64,000 bases of DNA from an uncultured Pseudomonadota bacterium (GCA_913057905.1 CAJXPB010000006.1:1-64000), one strand, 5' to 3'; positions 18,307 to 27,486 are shown, counted from the first letter of the stretch. Numbers and translations are program-made. The notes: generated by a model not told the origin, from the letters alone.

Positions 18307-20219
18307 CCGCGTCCAGCCAGACCCTGCGCGAGGCCTTCCAGTCGTTGACCGAAGACATCGGCGAGCTCGATGCGCTGCTGTTTACCACCTTCGGGCTGTC
18401 GGTGGAGTTCTTTGAAGACAGCGTGCTGGCGCCGCTGGCGGTCGACCAGCCGAAGCTGTCTTCGGCGCAGGACGTCTTTGCGACCTCCGAATTCTGCGAC
18501 GACGCGAATGTGGGCGTCTTCTACGACGCCAACACGACCACGGCGCTGGAGAAGCGGGTCACCTTCGATACGTACCCGGTCTTTCCCCAACGCGGCGCCT
18601 TCCACCCCAAAATCATCGTCGCCTCGGGCATGACCGGCGGCGAGCGCGTCGTGCGGCTTCTGGTCGGCTCGGCAAATCTGACGCTGGCCGGTTGGGCTCA
18701 CAATCGCGAGGCGTTCGCGACCGTCGACGTCCAAGACCAGGGGACGGCTGGGCCGCTGTTGACCCTTCTGAATCATCTCTTGGCCCCCGACGAACATCGC
18801 TACGACCACCTCGAGCAGCACTTGAGGTCTTTGGCGGACCAAACGGCCGCACCCGACAGCCCACGGTTGCACGTGACCATCCCAGGGCGGACCAACTCTC
18901 TCATGCAGGAACTGGCCGGGCGCGGGGTGGAGGAACTGACGGTCTATGCGCCGTACTTCGCCGACCAGCCCGTGGAGTACCTGAAGCAAGCCTGTCCGGA
19001 GGGCGAGCTCACTCTCGTTCCCTCTCAGGATGAGGACGGACGACTCGGTCTTTCGGAAGATGTGGTGTCGAACATCGTGGGAGCGGAGCAGTCGACGGTC
19101 CAACTGAGTCGGCTGAAGGCCGCTGCCCAGCAGGAAGAGCATCGATTCGACCACTTCAAAGCCTTCGGCCTGCCAGACCGGGTCATCGTGGGTTCTCACA
19201 ACGCCACCCGGGCGGCCCTGGGACAGGCGGACGGAGGTGGGCACCAAAACATTGAAGTGTCGCTCGAACTTCCCGGCCAGCCCGCGCCGCAAACCGTGGC
19301 GTTTGAGGAAACCCCGAGGGGCACGCCGGAGGACGAACTCTCCCAGTCGGAGGACACGGTCGAGCAGCGGATGCCTGCATCGATCAGCGTAACCGCGGAC
19401 TGGAAGTCGGATTCCTACCTCATTGAATTGGGCCGGCCCATGCCCGACTGCGCCATCAAACTGCCGGGCATCGCCCACGAATACCGGTTGGCTGACGAGA
19501 ATTTATCGGTGGCCTTCAGCGACGCGTCTCAGGTGAAACTGTTGGAGCGCAAGTGGTTCGAGGTCTATCGGACTGCACCCGACCGCCAGCGCATCTACCG
19601 CGGGCTCATCAACGAGACGCATTGGCGCACGTACCGTCGCGAGGCGGTGCTCGACAGCCTGACCGCCTGCTTCGACGCCTGGGCCGACGGCACGCTCGAC
19701 GACCCGACCGCTCAACAGGAACACCTGCTTTCGGCGTCGGAGCGGCTCATGGCCGATGCCGATGCGCGGGCCAGGCCGGCCAGGACAGACACGGCAGAAG
19801 ACGACGTGTTTGCCAACTACTTTCGATTCTTCCGGGCCTCGCAGCGCTACTGGCAGCGGCTCGAACGCTCTCTGGACGGCGACGATGCCACAAGCTGCGT
19901 TCGCCTGCTGGTCAGCGCGCCGGGCTCCTTAGAACGCGTCGTGGAACTCACAGAAGACCGGCTCGAAGAAGAGGGCGGCGACTCATGGTCGGTCTACAGG
20001 TTCGTGTTGGTCCACGAGCTAGAGCGGCTGGTCCGACAGGTGCGCCAGCACACCGACGCAGACGAGGTGTTGGAGGTCGCGCAGAAGCTCGAAGGGCGCA
20101 TCGGCACGCTGGTGGCGCGGTTCGAGAAGCATTCGACCTGGCAGGACGTACGAAAGCGCGAGGACTTGTCGCAGACGGCGCAGTTTTTGATGAAACGCAT
20201 GGGGTACGCGGGTGACTGA
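18303..20219 (+). CDS. PLD-superfamily protein, probable nuclease of the operon
   Basis: This 638-residue protein has two phospholipase-D-type motifs: H101-x-K103 with GSAN at 122-125, and H284-x-K286 with GSHN at 297-300. Two HxK...GSxN motifs make one active site in this superfamily, which includes DNA-cutting enzymes (family knowledge). About 340 further residues follow, with a beta region (WFEVYRTAPDRQRIYRGLIN) and a helical C-terminus of unknown role. It overlaps the upstream gene by four bases and the helicase gene by eight, so all three are coupled. PLD proteins beside SNF2-like helicases occur in DISARM (DrmC with DrmD), but this one is much larger than the usual DrmC. Confidence 0.88.
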   Translation: MTASSQTLREAFQSLTEDIGELDALLFTTFGLSVEFFEDSVLAPLAVDQPKLSSAQDVFATSEFCDDANVGVFYDANTTTALEKRVTFDTYPVFPQRGAFHPKIIVASGMTGGERVVRLLVGSANLTLAGWAHNREAFATVDVQDQGTAGPLLTLLNHLLAPDEHRYDHLEQHLRSLADQTAAPDSPRLHVTIPGRTNSLMQELAGRGVEELTVYAPYFADQPVEYLKQACPEGELTLVPSQDEDGRLGLSEDVVSNIVGAEQSTVQLSRLKAAAQQEEHRFDHFKAFGLPDRVIVGSHNATRAALGQADGGGHQNIEVSLELPGQPAPQTVAFEETPRGTPEDELSQSEDTVEQRMPASISVTADWKSDSYLIELGRPMPDCAIKLPGIAHEYRLADENLSVAFSDASQVKLLERKWFEVYRTAPDRQRIYRGLINETHWRTYRREAVLDSLTACFDAWADGTLDDPTAQQEHLLSASERLMADADARARPARTDTAEDDVFANYFRFFRASQRYWQRLERSLDGDDATSCVRLLVSAPGSLERVVELTEDRLEEEGGDSWSVYRFVLVHELERLVRQVRQHTDADEVLEVAQKLEGRIGTLVARFEKHSTWQDVRKREDLSQTAQFLMKRMGYAGD

Positions 20220-23200
20220 GGCCTTCGACAATCCGCTCACCGCCCGGCAGGTCGGGCGTGTGTTGAACTTTCGGTCGCCCGGCATCGAGGAGGCCATCGC
20301 CCGGGAGCAGCGGCTGGGTACCACCGCCATCTACAACATCCTGTGTCGCCGGCACGTGGCGTACCTGGCCGATGAGGTCGGCATGGGCAAGACCTATCAG
20401 GCGTTGGGCGTGGCGGCGCTCACGTGGCTGATGGACCCGAGCGCGAAAATCCTGATCATCACGCCGCGAAAGGCCGTCCAGCAGAAGTGGCACCGCGACT
20501 ATCGCAACTTCGTCTCCACGAACGTCACGCTGGCCGACAATCGCCTGAAGGAACCGTTGCTCGATCGTGCCGTCCATCCGCGATGCTTCTGCTCGAATCT
20601 CATCGAACTGGGGCAGGAGGTGTGCCGCGACCCGAGCCAGCTCTTTATGACACGATTCTCCTCCTACTCGTGGGTGGCCCGCTCCCTCGGAGTACTCGAT
20701 TCTGGCGAGGTCAGTACCGGCGGCGAGGTCGCGGAGGCATTGCACGACAACGGGCTGTTTGTGGACGTCCGTGATGGGGCGCGCGACGCTATTTTCCACG
20801 GTTCCACCGAGCAAAATGTGGAGGTCGCCCGCCAGATGGCCAAGCTCATACCCGAGTTCGACCTGGTCATCGTTGACGAGGCTCAGAAGCTCAGAAACAA
20901 GGGCGGCAACATCCGCACCCAGGTGCTCAACACCTTGCTCGGTTTCTACCCGTGGACGGAGGCTCGAGACATCGAGGCTGAATACGGCGCGCCGCCGAGG
21001 TTGCTGCTGTTGAGTGCCACGCCGGCGCACGGGTCGGAGGACGACATCTACACTCAGTTGTCGTACGCCTCCAAAGAAGCGCTCCGCGTAAAGGACCGCC
21101 CCTGGGAGGACCGGCAGGCCTACCTGGACCAGGTGATGGTGCGGCGGCTGCGGAAGTTGGCGGGGTTTTCGAAGTACGACTACCGCAGGGAGAACCCCGT
21201 CGTCTGGGAGCGGGACACGAACTCGCCAGAACGCGTGGTGGACGAACTCTTTTTGGCGTACGTGCAGCGCGAACTGCAGTCGGAGCTCGAGCGCGACGAC
21301 ACCACCACGCAGGTCGAAGTCGGATTTCTGGAGAGCTTCGAGAGCTACGAGCCCTCGGAGCTGGAGACCGACGGGGACGAACGCTCCACCCACTACGAGG
21401 CCGAAGACGACACCGTCGCGCCCGACCACCGCGTGTTGGCTGGCATCGCCGAGGACTTCGCCCAGGCCACAGGCGACGACCTGCCGCCGCATCCCAAACA
21501 GCGCCTGGTAGACCAGGCCGCGCGGGCCTCCTTCGAAGCCGACGAGCCCGAAAAACTACTCATCTTCGTACGCAGGCTGGCCTCGGTCCGCGAGCTGACT
21601 CACCGCATCTGCCGCGTCTACGACGACGTGGCGCTGAGGCGGCTCTCCAACCAGATTGGGCCCGAGCGGATCCGCAGTCGCGTGGGCCCGGCGTACGACT
21701 TCGAGCGGTTCGAGACGCCCGAGCAATTTCGCGTGTACGCCGAGGTCGTGCTCGGAACCGACGCAAAGGACGTGGAGGTGGAGGCGGCCACGTCTGGCGG
21801 AGACGACGAGCTGGTGGCCGAATCCCGGGTCCTGTCCACACTGCGCCACCAGACCGACCAAATCTCGCCCGGCGAGAAGCTGCTGCGCCGGCTGGGCCCC
21901 GATGAATCGCTGGCGCCGGTGTTCGAAGAGAACCTGGTGCGGTTTTTGTTCCGTCAGCTCGATGACGAGCGTGTTCAGGTGGAGTCGTACGAAGCGTTCT
22001 GCGAACGAGTCTGCGACGACCGGGTCCGGGAAACCTTCCACCAGCTCTTGTCCGAAGGGCGCGACTACTTCTTCGATGGCGACGGAGGAGGGCGGTTTAC
22101 GCGAATTCGAGCGCTGTTGAACGAGCTCGTGTTGGTGCGGTGTGAGGAGTTGTGGCCCGACGCCCGCGTCGCGACCGAGCTTTTGCGCATCCACCGCGAC
22201 ATCCACGGCGCCAAGCACGAACTAGCCGACGACCCGAACCCCGACGAACGCTTTCCCGACTACATCGACGGCTTTCTCGAGCATCGATCCTTTTGGGACC
22301 TGGCCCGGGAGCGCGACGAGGATCTCGAGTTCGTGCAACTACTGCGCGGGCACTCCGTTTCCGACGCCGAGGTCGGCGAGTGGCTTGAATACCGAGAATT
22401 CATCAAGCGGATCTTCGAGAAGAACGTCCGCGTGTCGGAGGCCGTCCTGCACTTCTTTGTGGCCTACGACCGCGCGGGCGGCGCCCAGCCGCAGCGTCTG
22501 GCCGAGGAGTTCGCTGACATCTTGTTTGGCCCGGAGGGCCGGCGCACTCGGTATCGCATCGAAGAGCTCGTGGAGCAGGGCCCCGCGTTGCAGAAACTCG
22601 CCGGCGGCCAACTGGATGACGACCAACCTTTGTACGCCGAGACCCGCTGGAGCGACTTCGACCGCCAACAGCCGGCGCTGGGCGCCATGGGCGGCACGAG
22701 CTCGCGGTATCCCGTCATCGTGAAGTTCAATGCACCGTTTTTCCCCGACTTCGTCGTCGCCACCGACGTGTTCCGCGAGGGCGTCGACCTGCACATGTCG
22801 TGCAACCGGGTGTGGCACTTCGGCATGGTCTCCAACCCGGGAGATATCGAGCAGCGAAGCGGCCGCATCGACCGCTACTTCTCCAAGGTTCATCGAGAGT
22901 TGCAGGAGCAACCGGGATCCGAGCCGACCGGCTCCGACAGTCACCTGCACATCGAGTATCCGTACCTGGCCCGGACCATCGACGAGGAACAGGTTGCCCG
23001 CGTGCTGGAGCGCAAACTCGAAGTCCAGCCCCTGATGGACCAGGGCCTGTCGGTCACCGAGGAGATTCGCCTGAACCTGCAAGACCGCGCCGAGACCACC
23101 GCCCGCGAACTCCTGCGCGAGCTCTCCGACTTAACCGGTGATGACACGACGCCGTTTCCGGTGGAGCCGCACCTTGAAAGGGGCACGCGCTCTGGTGCGC

Positions 23201-23790
23201 TGGAACCTCGGCCGCACCCGGATTCGGGGCAGCTCCTCGACTGGATGGCCAGCAAGCTGGCCGAACTCGAAGGCCGCGTGCCGCTGACCCAGTCGATAGC
23301 TAAGGAATTCCGCGAAGCGTCCGAGCCCGACCGCGCGTTCCCCGCGTTGACAAACCTCGCCGTGGTACGCCGTAAAGGCCGAAGCCACTTAGTCGACCCG
23401 AAGACCGAGGCCGGCGAGTTCCGCGAGCAGCCCGTTCAATTCAGCCTTGGCTTCTCCGCCGAGCTTCGCATGCACTACCTGCGACTCTCTTCGCCGATGG
23501 GCGACCACGCGGAGCCCGTGCCCACGGTGCTTCAACGCACGCTCCATGACGCCTACGCAGATGCGCCGTTGCGCCTTCACCACAACCCAGGTGTGTCGGC
23601 CCAACGCCGGCACTGGCGCATCGCGGTGGCTACCGACCTCCTGCTGCCAGCCGACGTTGCCGAATGGCCCACCCTAGACCGCCTGCACAGCCGCCTCACC
23701 CAACTCGCCGAAGCCGCCGATGACCTGGAGTGGCGCCTCCGAGAGATGTCGCAGCTCCGCCAGGACCTCACCTACGAGGAGGTCCGCTGA
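20212..23790 (+). CDS. large SNF2-type DEAD/DEAH helicase
   Basis: This 1192-residue protein is a superfamily-2 helicase. Motif I is ADEVGMGKT (53-61), motif Ia ILIITPRKAVQQKW, motif II DEAQ (222-225), motif III LLLSATPAHG (about 268) and motif VI QRSGRIDRY (about 880). The second RecA domain also has ATDVFREGVDLHMSC. About 500 residues separate the two RecA halves, far more than in a plain helicase, and contain long charged helices. The last 250 residues are unfamiliar. It would use ATP to move along or remodel DNA. It starts with GTG inside the end of the PLD gene and its stop overlaps the next start by one base. It resembles SNF2-like defence helicases but is not assigned to a named system. 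Confidence 0.9.
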   Translation: MTEAFDNPLTARQVGRVLNFRSPGIEEAIAREQRLGTTAIYNILCRRHVAYLADEVGMGKTYQALGVAALTWLMDPSAKILIITPRKAVQQKWHRDYRNFVSTNVTLADNRLKEPLLDRAVHPRCFCSNLIELGQEVCRDPSQLFMTRFSSYSWVARSLGVLDSGEVSTGGEVAEALHDNGLFVDVRDGARDAIFHGSTEQNVEVARQMAKLIPEFDLVIVDEAQKLRNKGGNIRTQVLNTLLGFYPWTEARDIEAEYGAPPRLLLLSATPAHGSEDDIYTQLSYASKEALRVKDRPWEDRQAYLDQVMVRRLRKLAGFSKYDYRRENPVVWERDTNSPERVVDELFLAYVQRELQSELERDDTTTQVEVGFLESFESYEPSELETDGDERSTHYEAEDDTVAPDHRVLAGIAEDFAQATGDDLPPHPKQRLVDQAARASFEADEPEKLLIFVRRLASVRELTHRICRVYDDVALRRLSNQIGPERIRSRVGPAYDFERFETPEQFRVYAEVVLGTDAKDVEVEAATSGGDDELVAESRVLSTLRHQTDQISPGEKLLRRLGPDESLAPVFEENLVRFLFRQLDDERVQVESYEAFCERVCDDRVRETFHQLLSEGRDYFFDGDGGGRFTRIRALLNELVLVRCEELWPDARVATELLRIHRDIHGAKHELADDPNPDERFPDYIDGFLEHRSFWDLARERDEDLEFVQLLRGHSVSDAEVGEWLEYREFIKRIFEKNVRVSEAVLHFFVAYDRAGGAQPQRLAEEFADILFGPEGRRTRYRIEELVEQGPALQKLAGGQLDDDQPLYAETRWSDFDRQQPALGAMGGTSSRYPVIVKFNAPFFPDFVVATDVFREGVDLHMSCNRVWHFGMVSNPGDIEQRSGRIDRYFSKVHRELQEQPGSEPTGSDSHLHIEYPYLARTIDEEQVARVLERKLEVQPLMDQGLSVTEEIRLNLQDRAETTARELLRELSDLTGDDTTPFPVEPHLERGTRSGALEPRPHPDSGQLLDWMASKLAELEGRVPLTQSIAKEFREASEPDRAFPALTNLAVVRRKGRSHLVDPKTEAGEFREQPVQFSLGFSAELRMHYLRLSSPMGDHAEPVPTVLQRTLHDAYADAPLRLHHNPGVSAQRRHWRIAVATDLLLPADVAEWPTLDRLHSRLTQLAEAADDLEWRLREMSQLRQDLTYEEVR

Positions 23791-24152
23791 TGAATATCAA
23801 AGAAGAGCTCACAAAGCTGAACGAGGGCAGGGCAGAGCCGCTGGAAGTTGTGGTGGAGTCCGTCCTTCCCGGCCGGGAACAGGTGGTTCGGATTGAGGCC
23901 GGCCCGGCAGGTGGATTCGCAGCGCGAAGTCTTATCTCAGATGACGTCGGCGAGGGTGTCCGCGAAGATATCGCCACATGGAATCAGCAGTATCCGCTGG
24001 TGTGCTTTCGCTTGGCAGATGGTCGATTGCACGCAAGCCTGGAACTGCCGAGGGAGGCATCCCTGGAGACGAAGGCCGAGCTGGTGCGATACTTGGCGCG
24101 TCTGGCCGACCGCCTGGAGTACGATGTGAGGAAGGGGCGGGATTCGTTTTGA
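23790..24152 (+). CDS. small protein, last gene of the PLD/helicase operon
   Basis: This 120-residue acidic protein is not recognised. It has a beta-rich middle (LEVVVESVLPGREQVVRIEA) and a C-terminal helix (LETKAELVRYLARLADRLEY). Its ATG overlaps the stop codon of the helicase gene (TGATG), so it is coupled to it. The size and position suggest an accessory or regulatory subunit, which is inference. There is no signal peptide, and nothing recognisable as a repressor domain. Confidence 0.75.
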   Translation: MNIKEELTKLNEGRAEPLEVVVESVLPGREQVVRIEAGPAGGFAARSLISDDVGEGVREDIATWNQQYPLVCFRLADGRLHASLELPREASLETKAELVRYLARLADRLEYDVRKGRDSF

Positions 24153-24258
24153 ATCCTCACGGTTGGCACCTTAGGAATCGGAAGGTTGCTCGGTATGAGG
24201 TTGTTGTGGAACATAGTTGAACTGCGTAGTAAATCGTGACCCTCACCATGGAAGACGC

Positions 24259-24717
24259 ATGACTCGGCAGGTCACAGACGAGGATATGGCGAGATTTGCA
24301 GCACTCGGGTATCCTGCCCAAGTTCGAGCGTCTTCAGAACTCGACGCTACGAGTCTTGTCGAGAGTCTTCGCCACGTTCTGGAATCTCCGTCCGCCCGCC
24401 TGCTCAAGGCAGCGGCCCTTTCGGTTCGTTGGCTGGCGAATCATGACGCCCTCGACTTGGTCCAAGAGGTATATCTTTCTCCAGAAGCGACTCGAAGGCT
24501 CGGATTCGTGGCGGAGAAACTCGCCCAGAAGAACTCTCTTGATGATGCGGCGCGACACCGACTCCGTGGGTTTGCCGCCGACCTTCACGAACCTTCAATG
24601 ACCGAGGGGTCGGCACTGACGTTCAGTGCCGCAGTAACAGACACTTACCTTGAGAAGTTGCGCGGGGAGACCGACGAGACCAGTCAAAGGTGGCAGGTCT
24701 TTGCGGAACTAGACTGA
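24259..24717 (+). CDS. probable antitoxin of a DUF6036-type pair
   Basis: This 152-residue helical protein begins MTRQVTDEDMARFAALGYP. It has no DNA-binding motif that I can name. It lies six bases upstream of the nucleotidyltransferase-like gene, and two-gene modules of this shape are common in toxin-antitoxin pairs (inference). A decayed second copy of the same gene exists at 27509-27710, which gives independent evidence that this is a real coding unit. The start ATG at 24259 was chosen because the copy's upstream homology reaches to about the same place and the first residues are shared. Confidence 0.6.
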   Translation: MTRQVTDEDMARFAALGYPAQVRASSELDATSLVESLRHVLESPSARLLKAAALSVRWLANHDALDLVQEVYLSPEATRRLGFVAEKLAQKNSLDDAARHRLRGFAADLHEPSMTEGSALTFSAAVTDTYLEKLRGETDETSQRWQVFAELD

Positions 24718-24723
24718 GACACC

Positions 24724-25317
24724 ATGAGCCTTCCTGATATTAGTGAACTGCTCCCAGAGTGCGTTGACACGCCTGAAGCCATGCGAATCATGCGGTTTCT
24801 GCAGTTTCACGACCGAAAGCTTTCGAATTCGACAAAGCTCACACTTTACGGCTCTGCAGCCGTTTCTCTCTACCTGGCAGATAGTGACAACTACAATTAC
24901 GGATATACTAATGACATCGATATCGGCCGAATGGAACCCGAGAGCGTTGAACTCTCTGTCGATGAAGATGCGGTGGACCCTCCTCTCAAGTTTCAGCCGT
25001 TCGGGCTCGAGAATTGGCTGGTGCATCCGGACTGGGAACTGGCAACGGTCGATTTCTCACCGATCCTGAACCTCCATTACCTACGCGTCGAACTTCTGCA
25101 CCCCATAGACTTAGTGATTACGAAGTTGGGGCGAGGTTCCTCTCAAGACATCGAGGACAGCCTGTTGCTCCGGCGTCGGTATATTTCGGGAACCACGGCG
25201 CACGTAGCCGACCGCACTCGCTGTGCTTGGAACTACCGTCCAGTTTCGAAACGAGAGCGCAGAACCGTCGAGGATGCATTCGAGTCAGTTTTCGAAGAGC
25301 CTCTCGAACTCGAGTAG
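24724..25317 (+). CDS. nucleotidyltransferase-like toxin (DUF6036 type)
   Basis: This 197-residue protein has the minimal nucleotidyltransferase pattern: LTLYGSAAVSLYL (the GS motif), then a spaced TNDIDI (the two catalytic Asp), and later LLHPIDLVITKLGRGSSQDI, where the KLGR segment recalls AbiEii-like and DUF6036 proteins (family knowledge). Such proteins can add nucleotides to tRNA and act as toxins. It follows the small helical gene by six bases, which fits a toxin downstream of its antitoxin. The catalytic residues look intact. There is no signal or membrane segment. Confidence 0.7.
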   Translation: MSLPDISELLPECVDTPEAMRIMRFLQFHDRKLSNSTKLTLYGSAAVSLYLADSDNYNYGYTNDIDIGRMEPESVELSVDEDAVDPPLKFQPFGLENWLVHPDWELATVDFSPILNLHYLRVELLHPIDLVITKLGRGSSQDIEDSLLLRRRYISGTTAHVADRTRCAWNYRPVSKRERRTVEDAFESVFEEPLELE

Positions 25318-25440
25318 GTTGAGCCGTCTTCAAGAAACTGGCCGGGAGCTACCGCAAGGGGCTAATCATTCGACCCTTCGATTCGATCCCGTTTTGCTCA
25401 ATGCTGACGGCGTGACGTTTTACCAACTCTCGGAGGATTT

Positions 25441-25824
25441 ATGCGCTCGATGATTGCAACGCTCTTCGTTGCGGGACTCATCGCCGTCCCCGCCACCGTC
25501 TTCGGTTCACCCTGCGAGGACCGCTGCGACGACAAACACGACACCGCCATCGATCAGTGCGACGAGCAGGAGGACGTCTGCGAGGACCAGTGCGAGCAGA
25601 CCGAGGACAACTGCGACGACGCCGCCCGCGAGGACTACCGGGACTGCAAACGCGGGTGCGACTCAGCGGATTGTCGCTCTCAGTGCCGCGACCAGAGGAG
25701 GGCGGCCGAGGACCAGTGCGCCGACCAGGCCGACCTGTGCGAGGACCAGTGCGACGACAAACAGGACCTGTGTGATGACCAGGCCGACGAGCGCCTCGAC
25801 GACTGCGAAGACGCCTGTGAGTAG
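25441..25824 (+). CDS. secreted Cys/Asp-rich repeat protein
   Basis: This 127-residue protein has a signal peptide (MRSMIATLFVAGLIAVPATVFG) cleaved before SPCEDRC. The mature part is almost wholly built of Cys, Asp, Glu, Gln and Arg, with spacing such as CEDQCDDKQDLCDDQAD, i.e. Cys every 3-7 residues, many next to acidic residues. Such a chain could bind metal ions or form a stack of disulphide-linked helices; both are inference. The ribosome site is excellent (GGAGG seven bases before the ATG). Broken copies occur at 27714-27816 and possibly 31831-31905, so the gene has been duplicated locally. Confidence 0.8.
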   Translation: MRSMIATLFVAGLIAVPATVFGSPCEDRCDDKHDTAIDQCDEQEDVCEDQCEQTEDNCDDAAREDYRDCKRGCDSADCRSQCRDQRRAAEDQCADQADLCEDQCDDKQDLCDDQADERLDDCEDACE

Positions 25825-25849
25825 CGCATCCCACGAAGAGGACCGTCCA

Positions 25850-26992
25850 ATGGAGAATTCAGAATCTCCATCCATCAGGGTTGCTGGAGTCCGTACCGCA
25901 AAGGAAGCGTATGAATTCCTAGAAGCCGGTGCAGATATTGTCTCTCCGCGCGTCGATACCGCAAAGGGCAACCCGACCGATTATCAAGGGGCGATTCCGG
26001 CCGACGAGGCCTTGGAAGAGTTCAAAGACTTCTCTCAAAAAGGGAAGCTAAGTCCTGAGGTGATGTACTGCGTCGAGCCAGAAGATGTGGAAACGCTTTT
26101 GAAAATCGGTGACGGGAAAAGGTTATTTGCTCGTTTCTATGATAACACACAAGACAAGGAAGCTTTCGACCAAGTAAAATCACAATTTTCAGACTTTACC
26201 CTAACTGACACTGAGCTGTTCGAAAGTACAAACGCTCGTCACTTCCCTTCTAGCATACGCTCCAGTGTGCCTGACTGCGGGGTGCAGACATACGAGGTAG
26301 AAGTGCTGAATGACTATCCCGGTAGCTGGGAGAGGATGCGCGCCACCTCACAGAATCACCCTTACCCAACCCACCGCGATCTTCAGCTGACAATTCGGGA
26401 TTTCGATGTCTATTTGCTCATGGAATGGACGTGTGACGGGATTCTCGAAGAAGCGCCTCGACTCCTGCAAGCTGCGGAGGGCGTCACGGTTGTTGTCGAC
26501 CACGAAGACACCAGAAATTGGAAAATCTCGCACGCAGTCGATATTGAACCTGCCAAGCAACTCGTTTCAGAAATCGACAAAGCCTTCCAAAGGGTGTCCT
26601 CGGAGGATGTCCAGCCGCGAGATTCCCGGCCGGCGCATGACATTCGAAGGAGGTCTCAGTTCAGCAGGATCCTCATTGTCTCGGAGGAGCCGGACGAGAC
26701 TCGGGATGCTGTGAATCATTGGTACAACAACTTTCGGATGGACGGTTTCGACGAGCCAGAGCGCCAGTTTACTGGCCCTCCCCACGTTTTCCTAGCTTGG
26801 AGTGTGAATGTCGGCGAGGTCGTCGACGGTAGAGATGGGGCGGAAGCTTGGGGTGTATGCCACGACATACGCTACATAGAGAGGATCGCGGAGATTGCGG
26901 AAGGCTCGGGAGCCCGGGTGTACGAGTGGCCAGAGGGAGCCGACCATACCTCCGAAGCGCTGGAGCTTCTTGCGAATACTCGGCAGTTGTGA
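25850..26992 (+). CDS. hypothetical protein with TrpF-like N-terminus
   Basis: This 380-residue soluble protein opens with SIRVAGVRTAKEAYEFLEAG and GADIVSPRVDT. This is like the first strand and helix of the phosphoribosylanthranilate-isomerase barrel (VKICGIT...A...GAD pattern), but the catalytic Cys of that enzyme is replaced by Ala here. A second barrel-like repeat (MYCVEPEDVETLLKIG) follows. The C-terminal half has TIRDFDVYLLMEWTCDGIL and VTVVVDHEDTRNWK, then an independent small domain. I do not know the function. The start ATG at 25850 has AGAGG upstream; the open frame reaches further up but overlaps the Cys-rich gene. Confidence 0.65.
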   Translation: MENSESPSIRVAGVRTAKEAYEFLEAGADIVSPRVDTAKGNPTDYQGAIPADEALEEFKDFSQKGKLSPEVMYCVEPEDVETLLKIGDGKRLFARFYDNTQDKEAFDQVKSQFSDFTLTDTELFESTNARHFPSSIRSSVPDCGVQTYEVEVLNDYPGSWERMRATSQNHPYPTHRDLQLTIRDFDVYLLMEWTCDGILEEAPRLLQAAEGVTVVVDHEDTRNWKISHAVDIEPAKQLVSEIDKAFQRVSSEDVQPRDSRPAHDIRRRSQFSRILIVSEEPDETRDAVNHWYNNFRMDGFDEPERQFTGPPHVFLAWSVNVGEVVDGRDGAEAWGVCHDIRYIERIAEIAEGSGARVYEWPEGADHTSEALELLANTRQL

Positions 26993-27195
26993 TGCTTGGA
27001 GGACGGCTCCAACAAAATGAGGGATTACTGGCTTAGCGGCACAACTTAGTAGGCTCACCTGGATCGTATGTCGTAGCTCCTTGTCGTCATCGTCGTCGTG
27101 TCTCCTCTGATCATGTCACGTGCCGTCGCGGGCGATGATGTCATTCATGGAAGGATGACGTATTCGAAGAGGCCCTGAAGGATTTTGATGTCCGC
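26993..27195. other. intergenic, possible missing toxin site
   Basis: No gene seen. The frame of the next gene is open back to about 27140 and reads WKDDVFEEALKDFDVRVARKE, a pattern normal for the N-terminus of HigA-like antitoxins, but without a standard start codon. Confidence 0.3.
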
Positions 27196-27486
27196 GTGGC
27201 CCGAAAGGAGGCCCGCCTCAAAATGAAAATTGGGCGCGCCCTCGATGAGATTCGTCAAACCAAAGGGTGGACCTACGACGATCTTATGGAGGCCATGAAC
27301 ATTTCGTCTCGGTCGACCGTTCAGAGAATTCTGACCGCGGACACCACGAAGAGCCCCACGCTACGAACACTTGTGAAAGCCGCCGAAGCGCTCGACGTAG
27401 AACTCGGCTTCGTCATCGAAGGCGCCTCAAACTCCGAAGAAGGCGTCGTCGAGGTCGCGTCCGAGGAATTTAGTGCAACGCCATGA
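27196..27486 (+). CDS. XRE-family HTH protein, orphan antitoxin-like
   Basis: This protein of up to 96 residues has a helix-turn-helix (IGRALDEIRQTKGWTYDDLM, then MNISSRSTVQRIL) of the XRE/Cro type and an acidic tail (VEVASEEFSATP). It resembles HigA-like antitoxins that repress their own operon (family knowledge). No toxin gene is adjacent upstream or downstream. The annotated start is a GTG, and the protein sequence seems to continue upstream of it, so the true N-terminus may be longer or damaged. The next sequence is a broken copy of the 24259 gene. Confidence 0.6.
   Translation: MARKEARLKMKIGRALDEIRQTKGWTYDDLMEAMNISSRSTVQRILTADTTKSPTLRTLVKAAEALDVELGFVIEGASNSEEGVVEVASEEFSATP

Noticed and set aside
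19948-21492. Long minus-strand frame of 514 codons opposite the PLD and helicase genes
   Set aside because: It spans the end of one well-supported gene and the start of the other on the opposite strand; composition (Arg, Val, Leu, His) is that of a shadow frame.
17029-24152. Calling the operon DISARM
   Set aside because: DrmA, DrmB (DUF1998) and the methyltransferase are not present, and the PLD protein is far larger than the usual DrmC.
25478-25834. Minus-strand and alternative frames across the Cys-rich gene, and the repetitive look of the DNA as a possible CRISPR array
   Set aside because: The repetition comes from short Cys/Asp codon runs of irregular spacing, not from equal repeats with unique spacers.
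25454-25849. Upstream extension of the 25850 gene frame over the Cys-rich gene
   Set aside because: The extension is a Ser/Thr/Arg-rich shadow of the Cys-rich gene; AGAGG before 25850 marks the start.
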